Source of the DNA: Sphingomonas_R arantia
GTDB taxonomy: Bacteria; Pseudomonadota; Alphaproteobacteria; Sphingomonadales; Sphingomonadaceae
Assembly: GCF_042682045.1 (NCBI RefSeq)
Contig: NZ_JBHUGS010000001.1
Location: 682,001-746,000 of the forward strand
Length of the DNA stretch: 64,000 bases
Direction: 5' to 3'
The notes below the pieces were generated by a model. That model made no database searches. It was not told the origin of the DNA and saw only the letters and a program-made list of their open reading frames with translations. Both the position numbers and the translations under genes were made by a program. This document shows positions 23,970 through 31,784 of the stretch, in pieces. Within the stretch, counting starts at the first letter, position 1, and each line of letters begins with the position of its first letter.

Positions 23970-25103
23970 ATGACGATGATCGCGACCAGCCATGTCGGCA
24001 GCCTGCCGCGCGGCCCTGAACTGACCCCGCTGCTGCTCGCGCGCGACGCGGGCCGGCCGTACGACGCCGAGGCGTTCGACACGGTCGTGCAGGCTGCGGT
24101 GGATGCCGCGGTCGAAGCGCAGGTTACGGCCGGCGTCACGATCGTCAGCGACGGCGAACTGGGCAAGGTCGGCTATTCGACCTACATCACCGAACGGCTG
24201 TCGGGCTTCGGCGGGCATGGCGAGCGCAAGCCCGCGCTCGATCTCGCGCCGCTGCCGGAGCTGCGGAAGAAGCTGGCCGCGATCATGGGCGCGCAGGAAT
24301 TCACGCGGGCCAATTGCATCGCACCGGTCAAACTGGTCGACCTGCAACCGCTGCACGACGATATCCGCCGCTTCCGGACCGCGCTCGACCGGCATGGCAA
24401 GGGGACGCGGGCCTTTCTTAACTCCGCGTCGCCGGGGCTGATCACGGCGTTCCAGACCAACGCCTTCTACCCCACGCACGAGGCGTATCTGGCCGATCTG
24501 GTCGATGCGATGCGGCCGGAATATGAGGCGATCGCGGCGGCCGGGTTCGAACTCCAGCTCGACTGCCCCGATCTGGCGATGTCGCGGCACACCGGGTATC
24601 AGGACATGGACGAGCCGGAGTTTCTCCGCACGATCGAGGCCAATGTCGAGGCGCTGAACGCAGCGACCGCGAACATCCCGGCCGATCGCATGCGGATGCA
24701 TGTCTGCTGGGGCAATTACGAGGGGCCGCACGACCACGATATTCCGCTCGAGCGGATCATCGACATCGTGCTGAAGGCGCGTCCCGCGACGATCCTGTTC
24801 GAGGCGGCGAACCCGCGGCACGAGCATGAATGGACGATCTGGCGCGACGCCGGGCTGCCCGACGACAAGATCCTGGCCCCGGGGCTGATCGATACGTGCT
24901 CCAACTATGTCGAGCATCCCGAGCTGATCGCGCAGCGCCTGGAGCGGTTCGCAGGGATCGTCGGGGCGGACCGGCTGGTGGCGAGCACCGATTGCGGGTT
25001 CGGCACCTTCGCGGGCTACGGCAAGATCGACCCTGCGGTGACCTGGGCGAAGCTTCGATCGCTGCGTGAAGGGGCCGACCTCGCGGCGGCGCGGCTGGGT
25101 TGA
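23970..25103 (+). CDS. MetE C-terminal-domain-like zinc protein (cobalamin-independent methionine synthase II family)
   Basis: The 377-residue protein covers only the catalytic barrel of MetE. It starts TSHVGSLPRG, and the zinc ligands fit His244 and Cys246 (MHVCWGN) and Cys342 (TDCGFG). GAGGAA (23958-23963) sets the ATG at 23970. The family includes methyl- and alkyl-transfer enzymes such as MetE and epoxyalkane:coenzyme M transferase, plus many members of unknown role. Sitting between ligC and ligAB, and near ligM and metF, it could use the methyl-tetrahydrofolate made by O-demethylation, or catalyse an unknown step. A perfect hairpin GAGCAC-GGA-GTGCTC lies upstream at 23924-23938. Confidence 0.8.
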   Translation: MTMIATSHVGSLPRGPELTPLLLARDAGRPYDAEAFDTVVQAAVDAAVEAQVTAGVTIVSDGELGKVGYSTYITERLSGFGGHGERKPALDLAPLPELRKKLAAIMGAQEFTRANCIAPVKLVDLQPLHDDIRRFRTALDRHGKGTRAFLNSASPGLITAFQTNAFYPTHEAYLADLVDAMRPEYEAIAAAGFELQLDCPDLAMSRHTGYQDMDEPEFLRTIEANVEALNAATANIPADRMRMHVCWGNYEGPHDHDIPLERIIDIVLKARPATILFEAANPRHEHEWTIWRDAGLPDDKILAPGLIDTCSNYVEHPELIAQRLERFAGIVGADRLVASTDCGFGTFAGYGKIDPAVTWAKLRSLREGADLAAARLG

Positions 25104-25139
25104 GGCTTCCGCATTGGCGCTTGCGGACCGGATGGTGCG

Positions 25140-25196
25140 ACGATAGACTTCGCGTAAGTGAACGGTTCGCATACTAGAATTCACGCGAGTTATCGT
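25140..25196. promoter_or_regulatory. Nested inverted repeats upstream of ligAB
   Basis: An outer imperfect repeat (25140-25155 against 25183-25196, sharing ACGATA/TATCGT and TCGCGT/ACGCGA) brackets a region with the small palindrome GAACGGTTC. The block lies in the 144-base gap between the MetE-like gene and ligA, and suggests a separate promoter and operator for ligAB. No core promoter hexamers stand out. Confidence 0.4.
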
Positions 25197-25247
25197 TCGC
25201 GCGCCGCGGGCGGTGCTTCGGTTGGATCGATGTCCGGGAGGATCAGG

Positions 25248-25661
25248 ATGAACGCAGCGACGCCCGGCTTGGGCTACGACCCGGCCGATCTGACAGACAT
25301 TCCGGGGACGACGATCTTCACGACCGCCAGTTCGCGGCGCGCCTATCATCTGCACCGTTTCTGTCATTCGCTCGCCAAGCCGGAGGCCCGCGCGGCGTTC
25401 AAGGCCGACGAAGCCGGATATCTGTCCGGATACGCCCTGTCCGATGAGCAGCGCGAGGCCGTGCTGGCGCGCGACTATAATCGGCTGATCGCGCTCGGCG
25501 GCAGTTTCTTCTTCCTGATCAAGCTGGCCAGCACCGACGGCTGGAGCGCGCAGCGTGCGGTCAGCACGATGAGCGGCATGAGCGTAGACGACTATGCGGC
25601 GATGATGATTGCCGGCGGTCGTTCGCCCGAGGGCAATCGATCGATCAAGGGGAAATACTGA
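25248..25661 (+). CDS. ligA: Protocatechuate 4,5-dioxygenase, alpha subunit
   Basis: The 137-residue all-helical protein has the LigA signature (DIPGTTIFTTASSRRAYHLH, then NRLIALGGSFFFLIKL and AVSTMSGMS). The small subunit closes the active site of the beta subunit. GGGAGGA at 25236-25242 supports the ATG at 25248 over upstream in-frame starts, and the length then fits LigA of SYK-6 (139 residues as I recall). ligB follows after one base. Confidence 0.95.
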   Translation: MNAATPGLGYDPADLTDIPGTTIFTTASSRRAYHLHRFCHSLAKPEARAAFKADEAGYLSGYALSDEQREAVLARDYNRLIALGGSFFFLIKLASTDGWSAQRAVSTMSGMSVDDYAAMMIAGGRSPEGNRSIKGKY

Positions 25662-25662
25662 C

Positions 25663-26502
25663 ATGGCACGCATCACAGCAGGCGTCGCGACCAGCCATGT
25701 GCCGGCGATCGGCGCGGCGATGGACCTCGACAAGACGGCCGAGGCCTATTGGCAGCCGATCTTCGCGGGTTACGAACCGAGCCGCGCGTGGGAGCGCGAA
25801 GCGAAGCCCGACGTCGTCATCCTGGTGTTCAACGATCACGCCACCAGCCTGATGCTCGACGTCGTCCCGACCTTTGCGATCGGGTGCGCCGATGCGTACA
25901 AGCCCGCCGACGAGGGTTATGGGCCGCGTGCCGTGCCGGTCGTGCAGGGACATCCAGAACTGGCCGCGCATCTTGCGCAAAGCCTGATCATCGACGAGTT
26001 CGACATGACGATCCTGAACGAGATGGACGTCGATCACGGCATGACGGTGCCGATGTCGCTGCTGTTCGGCGAGGTCGGTGCCTGGCCGGTGCGGGTGGTG
26101 CCGATCGTCGTCAACGTGACGCAGTTTCCGCCGCCTTCGGGCGATCGCTGCTGGCGGCTCGGCGAAGCGATCGCGCGCGCGGTGGCGAGTTTCCCGGAGG
26201 ATCTGAACGTCCAGATCTGGGGCACGGGGGGCATGAGCCACCAGTTGCAGGGCGCGCGCGCCGGGTTGATCAACCGGGAGTTCGACAACGCGTTCCTCGA
26301 CAAGATGGTCGACGATCCGCAGGCGCTGCGCCGCATCACGCATTACGACTATCTGCGCGAAGCGGGGTCGGAGGGGATCGAGCTGATCATGTGGCTGATC
26401 ATGCGCGGCGCGTTGGGGCCTGACGTCGTGCAGCGTCATCGTTTCTATCATGTGCCGGCATCGAACACCGCGGTCGGGCACATGGTGCTGGAGGCGGCGT
26501 GA
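25663..26502 (+). CDS. ligB: Protocatechuate 4,5-dioxygenase, beta (catalytic) subunit
   Basis: The 279-residue type II extradiol dioxygenase has the Fe(II) ligands His12 (TSHVPA), His59 (FNDHATS) and Glu240 (GIELIMW), and the catalytic base His193 (GGMSHQLQG). These sit at or within two positions of the residues known from the SYK-6 structure. With LigA it opens protocatechuate to 4-carboxy-2-hydroxymuconate semialdehyde. The C terminus is about 20 residues shorter than SYK-6 LigB as I recall it. Its stop overlaps the GTG of the next gene. Confidence 0.96.
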   Translation: MARITAGVATSHVPAIGAAMDLDKTAEAYWQPIFAGYEPSRAWEREAKPDVVILVFNDHATSLMLDVVPTFAIGCADAYKPADEGYGPRAVPVVQGHPELAAHLAQSLIIDEFDMTILNEMDVDHGMTVPMSLLFGEVGAWPVRVVPIVVNVTQFPPPSGDRCWRLGEAIARAVASFPEDLNVQIWGTGGMSHQLQGARAGLINREFDNAFLDKMVDDPQALRRITHYDYLREAGSEGIELIMWLIMRGALGPDVVQRHRFYHVPASNTAVGHMVLEAA

Positions 26503-26906
26503 CCGCGGCGCTGGACGACGACCTGCGCCGCGCGATCGAGCAGGACTGCGCGGGGCTCGTCAATCGCTACGCCAATCTGAACGATGCCGGCGACTGGGCC
26601 GGCGTGGCGGCGTTGTACGACGAACATGGCATGATGGCGCGCCCGACCGCGCCGGACGCGCCGATCGTTGGACGCGCCGCGATCCTGGCCGCTTTCCAGG
26701 CGCGACCCACGCGGACGACGCGGCATATCTGCGCGAATATCGTGATCGACGTCGAAAGCGCACGGACGGCGCGCGGCGAGTGCGCGATGCTGCTGTTCAC
26801 GGATGCGGCGGTGCCGCTGATCGGGTCGTTCCACGATCGCTTCGTGCTGACCGACGAAGGCTGGCGCTTTGCCGAACGGCGCGGGTCGCTGCTGTTCCAG
26901 TCATGA
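26499..26906 (+). CDS. SnoaL-like (NTF2-fold) protein coupled to ligAB
   Basis: The GTG at 26499 overlaps the ligB stop (GTGA). The 135-residue product has the NTF2 layout: an N-terminal helix pair (CAGLVNRYANLNDAGDWAGV), ALYDEHGMMARP, a GRAAILAAFQARPTRTTRHI segment, and strands ending FVLTDEGWRFAERR. It has no signal peptide, unlike the one at 1507-1956. Members of this fold serve as isomerases, hydratases or binding proteins. The tight coupling to ligB suggests help in the lig pathway, but no function can be read from the residues. Confidence 0.8.
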   Translation: MTAALDDDLRRAIEQDCAGLVNRYANLNDAGDWAGVAALYDEHGMMARPTAPDAPIVGRAAILAAFQARPTRTTRHICANIVIDVESARTARGECAMLLFTDAAVPLIGSFHDRFVLTDEGWRFAERRGSLLFQS

Positions 26907-26941
26907 TCTGGTCGGGACGCCGGGCCGCGGTATAAGCGGGC

Positions 26942-27691
26942 ATGGCAGACACATCCGCACCGGCGACGGTCAAGTCGGCGAACCGCACGCTCGACATCAT
27001 CGAATATATCGTCGCACGCACCCGTCCGATGATGGCGCAGGAGATCGCGACGGCGCTGGCGATCCCGGTCAGCAGCCTGTCCTACCTGCTCGCCACGTTG
27101 ACCGAGCGGGGCTATCTGCTGCGGGAGGGACGGCGGTACAGCGCGGGGCCGGGCCTGGAACGATTGCAGACGCACGCGCCAGCCTTTACGCTGGCGGAGA
27201 CGGTGGCGCCACTGGTCCGCACGTTGCGGATCCAGCTGAACGAGACATCCTCCTTCTTCGTTCGCCGCGGCTGGGAGGTCGAGGCGCTTGCAACGGAGCC
27301 GGGCGCGCATGCCCTGCGCTATGCGGTGCAGACCGGGGCCGGTGCGCCGCTGCACGGGTTTTCGGCGGGGAAGGCGCTGCTCGCGGCGTTGCCCGAGGAC
27401 GAACTCGACCGGTATTTCGCGGAAAGCGAGCGGTCGGCGTTCACCGCGACGACGATCGTGTCGGAAGCCGCGCTGCGCGCTGATATCGCGCGGATCCGCG
27501 AGACCGGCATCGCCCACACGCGCGAGGAACATACGCCCGGCATTCACGGCCTGGGCCGGGTCGCGCGGATCGACGGGGAGGTGGTCGGCGCGTTCAGCGT
27601 GGCGATCCCCACGGTGCGGTTCAACACCGACGTCGAACGCCGCGCGATCGCGCTGCTGATCAGGACCGCCGACCTGCTGGCCGGCAGTTAG
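26942..27691 (+). CDS. IclR-family transcriptional regulator (DesX-like position)
   Basis: The 249-residue protein has an N-terminal winged helix (SANRTLDIIEYIVARTRPMM, AQEIATALAIP, SSLSYLLATLTERGYL) and a C-terminal IclR effector domain with GAPLHGFSAGKALLAALP and HTREEHTPGIHGLG. It is convergent with the O-demethylase gene ligM across a terminator. In SYK-6 the IclR-type repressor DesX lies downstream of the O-demethylase gene desA and represses it, so the same role is likely here, perhaps through the inverted repeat at 29921-29942. No clear ribosome binding site precedes the ATG. Confidence 0.88.
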   Translation: MADTSAPATVKSANRTLDIIEYIVARTRPMMAQEIATALAIPVSSLSYLLATLTERGYLLREGRRYSAGPGLERLQTHAPAFTLAETVAPLVRTLRIQLNETSSFFVRRGWEVEALATEPGAHALRYAVQTGAGAPLHGFSAGKALLAALPEDELDRYFAESERSAFTATTIVSEAALRADIARIRETGIAHTREEHTPGIHGLGRVARIDGEVVGAFSVAIPTVRFNTDVERRAIALLIRTADLLAGS

Positions 27692-27700
27692 CAACAAGAA

Positions 27701-27727
27701 GGGGGGCGTGCTCCGCGCACGCCCCCC
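27701..27727. terminator. Strong bidirectional hairpin between iclR and ligM
   Basis: An 11-bp perfect GC stem (27701-27711 with 27717-27727, loop TCCGC) lies between two convergent genes. It is followed by more C residues rather than T, so a factor-independent role is likely but not textbook. The long C run (27722-27730) is also a place where sequence length errors can occur. Confidence 0.7.
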
Positions 27728-27757
27728 CCCGGTACTGCTTCAGATTGGTGTCGAGGG

Positions 27758-29155
27758 TCAGGCCGGCTGGCGGGTGCGCCAGCTGTCGGCATAACCGTCG
27801 CGTGCAACCTCCGAATAGGGCACCGATGCGACCGTCGCGCGGATTTCGGTCTGCACGTGCGGCTCGACCGTCGGCTTGCGCGTGCCGCCGTCGGGCTCGC
27901 CCCACAACAGGGTCACCTGCGTACCGGGCTCGGCATATTTCGCGTCGAGCATCGCCAGTGTGAGCATCTTGCCCTCGTTCGCGCTGTAGCCGATCCAGGT
28001 CGACACACCGACGATCTCGCCATCGACCAGCACCGAGTCATAGGGGTGCATGGAATAGACCGCGGACGGGAATTCCATATATTTGGCGCGGTCGCCCTTC
28101 TGCAGCGCCGAGCTGATCACGCGCAGCGCGTCCTCGCTGTCGAGCGCCAGGGTCACCTTCCGGCGGTGCGGCTGGTCGGCCATCTTCTCCAGCGCCTCGC
28201 GCCCGATGAAGTCATGGTCGAACTTGACGAACAGGCCGTATCCCAGGTCCCACGGGGTCAGATAATAGCCCTCGACACTGTCGGGAACGAAGCTGCCGCC
28301 GATCGACGCCTTGGCCTCGTAGGAGTTGGCACCTAGCCATTCGCGATACGGCTTCAACGCCTCGCCGGTGTAGGTCGCGGGCAGCGGGGAGGGGATCCAG
28401 CCCGACTCCAGCGTGTTCGACGAATAGGTCCGGCCGCCGACCAGCGCCATGCCGAAATCCTTGCCCGCCGCGATCAGCGCCTGACGCACGGTCTCGCCAT
28501 CCGCCCAGGGGCCGAACAGCTCGTAGCCCGGCTGGCCGGCCATCCCGTGGCGCAGCGCGCGGACCTCGCGGCCGGCGATCGTGATCTTGGCCATGTGGAA
28601 GAACTTCAGGTCCGGCGGGGTCTGGCCCATCGCCTTTTCCAGCGTCTGCATGGCGTTCGGGCCCTGCAACTGGAAACGGTAGGACTTGCGGTTTTCCGGA
28701 TCGGGGCGGACCGCGGTGCGCTCGTCACGCTCGACCTTCACGTCCCACTTGCCGGTCTGCGCGTGATATTCGACCCATTCGATCACCGGCGCGCGGCCGA
28801 CGAGATTGAAGCGGTTTTCCTCCAGATAGAACAGGATCACGTCGCCGATGACATAGCCGTCGGGCGTGACGGGCACGAACTGCTTCGCGCGGTCCGGCAC
28901 GAAGCCCTTGAAGCTGTTGACGCCGAGATGGTTGAGCATCGCCATCGCATCCGGGCCGGACACTTCGAGGTCGACCATGTGATAGGATTGGTTGAAGAGC
29001 ACGCACGTCTTGGCCCAGGCCATCTGTTCGGCGCGCCAGTTCGAATATTCGGCGGGCACGCCGGGGTATGCGTTCGGGCCGGTCTGCTGGTTGCGCAGCA
29101 GTTCGACGATGTCGCCGCTGTCGGCGAGCAGGCTCTCCAGGCTTTGGTCGGTCAT
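27758..29155 (-). CDS. ligM: Tetrahydrofolate-dependent vanillate / 3-O-methylgallate O-demethylase (GcvT family)
   Basis: The 465-residue aminomethyltransferase-family protein matches LigM (471 residues as I recall) rather than the longer syringate demethylase DesA. Segments I recognise from LigM are NQQTGPNAYPGVPAE, NQSYHMVDL, YVIGDVILFYLEENRFN, the YSSNTLESGW loop that carries the catalytic tyrosine, and WGEPDGGT. It moves the methoxyl methyl of vanillate or 3-O-methylgallate to tetrahydrofolate, giving protocatechuate or gallate and 5-methyl-tetrahydrofolate. GAGAGGAA precedes the ATG. The ATG overlaps the stop of the upstream hydrolase gene, and metF-purU-folD diverge from the pair. Confidence 0.93.
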   Translation of the reverse strand: MTDQSLESLLADSGDIVELLRNQQTGPNAYPGVPAEYSNWRAEQMAWAKTCVLFNQSYHMVDLEVSGPDAMAMLNHLGVNSFKGFVPDRAKQFVPVTPDGYVIGDVILFYLEENRFNLVGRAPVIEWVEYHAQTGKWDVKVERDERTAVRPDPENRKSYRFQLQGPNAMQTLEKAMGQTPPDLKFFHMAKITIAGREVRALRHGMAGQPGYELFGPWADGETVRQALIAAGKDFGMALVGGRTYSSNTLESGWIPSPLPATYTGEALKPYREWLGANSYEAKASIGGSFVPDSVEGYYLTPWDLGYGLFVKFDHDFIGREALEKMADQPHRRKVTLALDSEDALRVISSALQKGDRAKYMEFPSAVYSMHPYDSVLVDGEIVGVSTWIGYSANEGKMLTLAMLDAKYAEPGTQVTLLWGEPDGGTRKPTVEPHVQTEIRATVASVPYSEVARDGYADSWRTRQPA

Positions 29156-29901
29156 GCGATCGTTCCTCTCTCGGTTTGGTTGTAACTGAACATGGGCAAA
29201 GCGAGCCAGTCCGCGACCGCGTCGTCGAACGCGTCCGGTGCCTCGGCCGGCAGCATATGGCCGGCGCCCGGAATGACTCGCAGCTGCGCGCCGGGGATCG
29301 CCGCGGCGATTTCGGCATGCTGGTCGGGCGGGCTCCAAGCGTCCTCGCTGCCGACGATGACGGCGGTCGGGCAGCGGATCGTCGGCAGCAGCGACCGCAC
29401 CTCGGGCCGTCCGAGCAGCGCCGCGATCTGCGCGGCGAACGTCTCGACGCCGGCCTCGACACACATGTGGCGCAGCGGTTCGATCAGCGCGGTAGCTTCG
29501 ATGCGGTCGGGTGCGACCATGCCGGGGAGCCAGCGGTCGACCAGTGCTTCGGCGCCCTGGCGACGGCCAAGCTCGAGCAGTTCACGGCGGCGGTCGGCCT
29601 CGCCGTCGCGCGGTCCGTGTACGCCGGTGCTGACGAGTGCGAGCCGCTCGATCCGTTCGGGCGCGAGGCGGATCATCTCCAGCGCGACACGCGCGCCCAT
29701 CGAATGACCGAGCAGCGAGATCCGGCGCGGCGCCACATTCAGTGTGATGCGGGCCATCTCCGCCAGATCGTCGACCATCCCGAACCCATCGATGACGACC
29801 GCGTCGGGGAAGCGCGCACGCTGCGCCGCGAACATCCGCGCGTCGCACAACAGCCCCGGGAGCATCATCAGTGGTGCCGCCGAAGAGCCCCGCATCATCA
29901 T
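29152..29901 (-). CDS. Alpha/beta hydrolase coupled to ligM
   Basis: The protein of up to 249 residues has the oxyanion segment LPGLLCDARMF, the nucleophile elbow GHSMGARVAL, and a C-terminal VGSEDAWSP aspartate and GAGHMLPAEAP histidine, so the triad is complete. Three ATG codons stand in a row. The third (29895) is best spaced from AGGA. The stop overlaps the ligM start (ATGA). It resembles small esterases and enol-lactone hydrolases. It could release vanillate from an ester or act as a lactonase, and both are guesses from position. Confidence 0.85.
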   Translation of the reverse strand: MMMRGSSAAPLMMLPGLLCDARMFAAQRARFPDAVVIDGFGMVDDLAEMARITLNVAPRRISLLGHSMGARVALEMIRLAPERIERLALVSTGVHGPRDGEADRRRELLELGRRQGAEALVDRWLPGMVAPDRIEATALIEPLRHMCVEAGVETFAAQIAALLGRPEVRSLLPTIRCPTAVIVGSEDAWSPPDQHAEIAAAIPGAQLRVIPGAGHMLPAEAPDAFDDAVADWLALPMFSYNQTERGTIA

Positions 29902-29920
29902 CCTGTCATCATGCTTGTGA

Positions 29921-29942
29921 ATTATTCTTGTATACGAATAAT
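29921..29942. promoter_or_regulatory. Inverted-repeat operator candidate of the O-demethylation operons
   Basis: Perfect 7-bp arms ATTATTC and GAATAAT flank TTGTATAC in the divergent 122-base region between the ligM operon (minus) and metF-purU-folD (plus). The region is AT-rich against GC-rich surroundings. The size and symmetry suit an IclR-type repressor such as the one encoded at 26942-27691. This is inference. Confidence 0.5.
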
Positions 29943-30023
29943 CTATCAGCCATTATCCGGCTGGCAAGCAAAAACATTGCGACCGCGTGTCGGACGAGAC
30001 AGCCGGCGGTCAGGGGAGGGATC

Positions 30024-30911
30024 ATGCACATCACCACGGCGCTGCACCCCGACTGGGAACGGTCGGCCCCCGATGTGATGACCGATGGGTATTCGCTGGA
30101 GATGACCGCGAAGGACGTCGACGCCTTGCGCGCCGCGGCGCCGCGGATCGTGCCGGATACGCCGATCGCGATCACCTTCCTGCCCGGCGAGACGATGGCG
30201 GCGCGGATCGACGCCGCGGTGCTGGTCCGGTCGCTGGGGTTCGAGCCGATGCCGCATCTGTCGGCGCGCCGGATCGTGTCGCATGACGAACTGGAGACGA
30301 TCATCAGGCGCTCCACCACCGAGGCCGGGGCAAGGCGCATGTTCCTCGTCGCAGGCGACCCGCCGGTGCCCGCCGGCCCGTTCGCTGATACGCTGTCGCT
30401 GCTGCGGACCGGTTTGTTCGAACAGCACGGCGTCAAGGCGATCGGCATTGCCGGTCATCCGGACGGCCATCCGGCCATGGCGGGCGAGGCGTTGTGGAGC
30501 GCGCTCGAACAGAAATGCGCCGAGGTGACGGCACGCGGCATGGCGCCGCTGATCGTCACGCAATTCGGATTCGATGCGGAGCCGTTCTTCGTCTGGCTTC
30601 GCGAACTGCGCCGTCGCGGGATCGACGCGCCGGTGCGGATCGGCGTACCGGGGCCCGCCGGCATCAAGACGTTGCTGCGGTTCGCCGCGCATTGCGGCGT
30701 CGGCGCATCGGCCAGCGTGATGGCGAAATATGGCGTGTCGCTGTCGCGCCTGCTCGGCACCGCCGGGCCGGACAAGCTGGTCGACGCATTCGCACGTGGC
30801 ATCGGCGCCGAACATGGCGCGGTGCGGCTGCATTTTTACCCGTTCGGCGGGCTGGAGCGCACCGTGGACTGGATCGGCGGCTATACCGCCGACCGGCGCG
30901 CGCAATCATAA
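30024..30911 (+). CDS. metF: Methylenetetrahydrofolate reductase
   Basis: The 295-residue TIM-barrel protein has the N-terminal SLEMTAKDVDAL in place of the SFEFFPP motif, keeping the catalytic glutamate. It also has LVAGDPPVPAGPF, GIAGHPDGHP and VTQFGFDAEPF, the usual MetF sequence landmarks. GGGAGGG upstream supports the ATG at 30024. In the O-demethylation context it would run in the oxidative direction, turning 5-methyl-tetrahydrofolate from LigM into methylene-tetrahydrofolate, as reported for SYK-6 metF. It heads the metF-purU-folD operon, divergent from ligM. Confidence 0.9.
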   Translation: MHITTALHPDWERSAPDVMTDGYSLEMTAKDVDALRAAAPRIVPDTPIAITFLPGETMAARIDAAVLVRSLGFEPMPHLSARRIVSHDELETIIRRSTTEAGARRMFLVAGDPPVPAGPFADTLSLLRTGLFEQHGVKAIGIAGHPDGHPAMAGEALWSALEQKCAEVTARGMAPLIVTQFGFDAEPFFVWLRELRRRGIDAPVRIGVPGPAGIKTLLRFAAHCGVGASASVMAKYGVSLSRLLGTAGPDKLVDAFARGIGAEHGAVRLHFYPFGGLERTVDWIGGYTADRRAQS

Positions 30912-30921
30912 GGAGGGCGGT

Positions 30922-31782
30922 TTGACGGATATCTGCACATTGACGTTGTCGTGCGACGACCGGCCGGGGCTGGTCGCGACCGTGGCGACGTTCCTGGCGA
31001 CGCGCGGCGGCAACATCCTGGACGCGCAGCAGTTCGACGATCAGCAGACCCGGCGGTTCTTCATGCGTGTCGTGTTCGCGCTGACCGATCCGGCCTGGAC
31101 GATCGAGCGGGTTCGCGGTGATTTCACGGGGACCGGCGCGGAGCATGGCATGGACTGGACCCTGCGCGGCGCGAACGACCGGCAACGCGTCCTGCTGCTG
31201 GTGTCCAAGTTCGACCATTGCCTGGGGGATCTGCTGTACCGGCGGCGGATCGGCGAGTTGCAGATGGATGTGGTCGGCATCGTCTCCAACCACCCGCAGA
31301 ACGTGCTGCAGACGACGATGATCGGCGACATTCCCTATCACCACCTGCCGGTGACGCGCGACACCAAGCCGGAGCAGGAGGCGCAGATCAAGCGGATCGT
31401 GACCGAGACCGGGGCCGATCTGGTCGTGCTGGCGCGTTACATGCAGATCCTGTCCGACGATCTGGCAGGGTTTCTTGCCGGGCGTTGTATCAACATCCAC
31501 CACAGCTTCCTGCCCGGGTTCAAGGGCGCGAAACCCTATCATCAGGCGCATGCGCGCGGCGTGAAGATGATCGGGGCGACCGCGCATTACGTGACCGCCG
31601 ACCTCGACGAAGGGCCGATCATCACGCAGGATGTCGAGCCGATCAGTCATGCCGACACCGCCGACGATCTGGTCCGCAAGGGGCGCGACATCGAGCGGCG
31701 CGTGCTGGCGGCGGCGGTGAGCTTTCACCTCGACGATCGCGTGCTGCTCAACGGGTCGCGTACTATCGTCTTCCGGAACTGA
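30922..31782 (+). CDS. purU: Formyltetrahydrofolate deformylase
   Basis: The 286-residue protein has an N-terminal ACT domain (LSCDDRPGLVATVATFLATR) and a formyltransferase-type hydrolase domain with the Asn-His-Asp catalytic set in NIHHSFLP and LDEGPII. It hydrolyses 10-formyl-tetrahydrofolate to formate and tetrahydrofolate. AGGAGGG (30911-30917) fixes a TTG start at 30922, a rare codon that may limit its level. metF ends 11 bases upstream and folD starts 3 bases after its stop. SYK-6 uses a formyl-tetrahydrofolate synthetase (LigH) at this step, so this operon uses a different outlet. Confidence 0.93.
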   Translation: MTDICTLTLSCDDRPGLVATVATFLATRGGNILDAQQFDDQQTRRFFMRVVFALTDPAWTIERVRGDFTGTGAEHGMDWTLRGANDRQRVLLLVSKFDHCLGDLLYRRRIGELQMDVVGIVSNHPQNVLQTTMIGDIPYHHLPVTRDTKPEQEAQIKRIVTETGADLVVLARYMQILSDDLAGFLAGRCINIHHSFLPGFKGAKPYHQAHARGVKMIGATAHYVTADLDEGPIITQDVEPISHADTADDLVRKGRDIERRVLAAAVSFHLDDRVLLNGSRTIVFRN

Positions 31783-31784
31783 CG

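Noticed and set aside
26942..27691. IclR gene as the regulator of pobA (PobR)
   Set aside because: Some PobR proteins are IclR-type, but this gene lies about 17 kb from pobA and is convergent with ligM, so a DesX-like role fits better.
27758..29155. Assignment as syringate O-demethylase DesA
   Set aside because: The length (465 residues) and recognisable segments fit LigM. DesA is about 100 residues longer as I recall.
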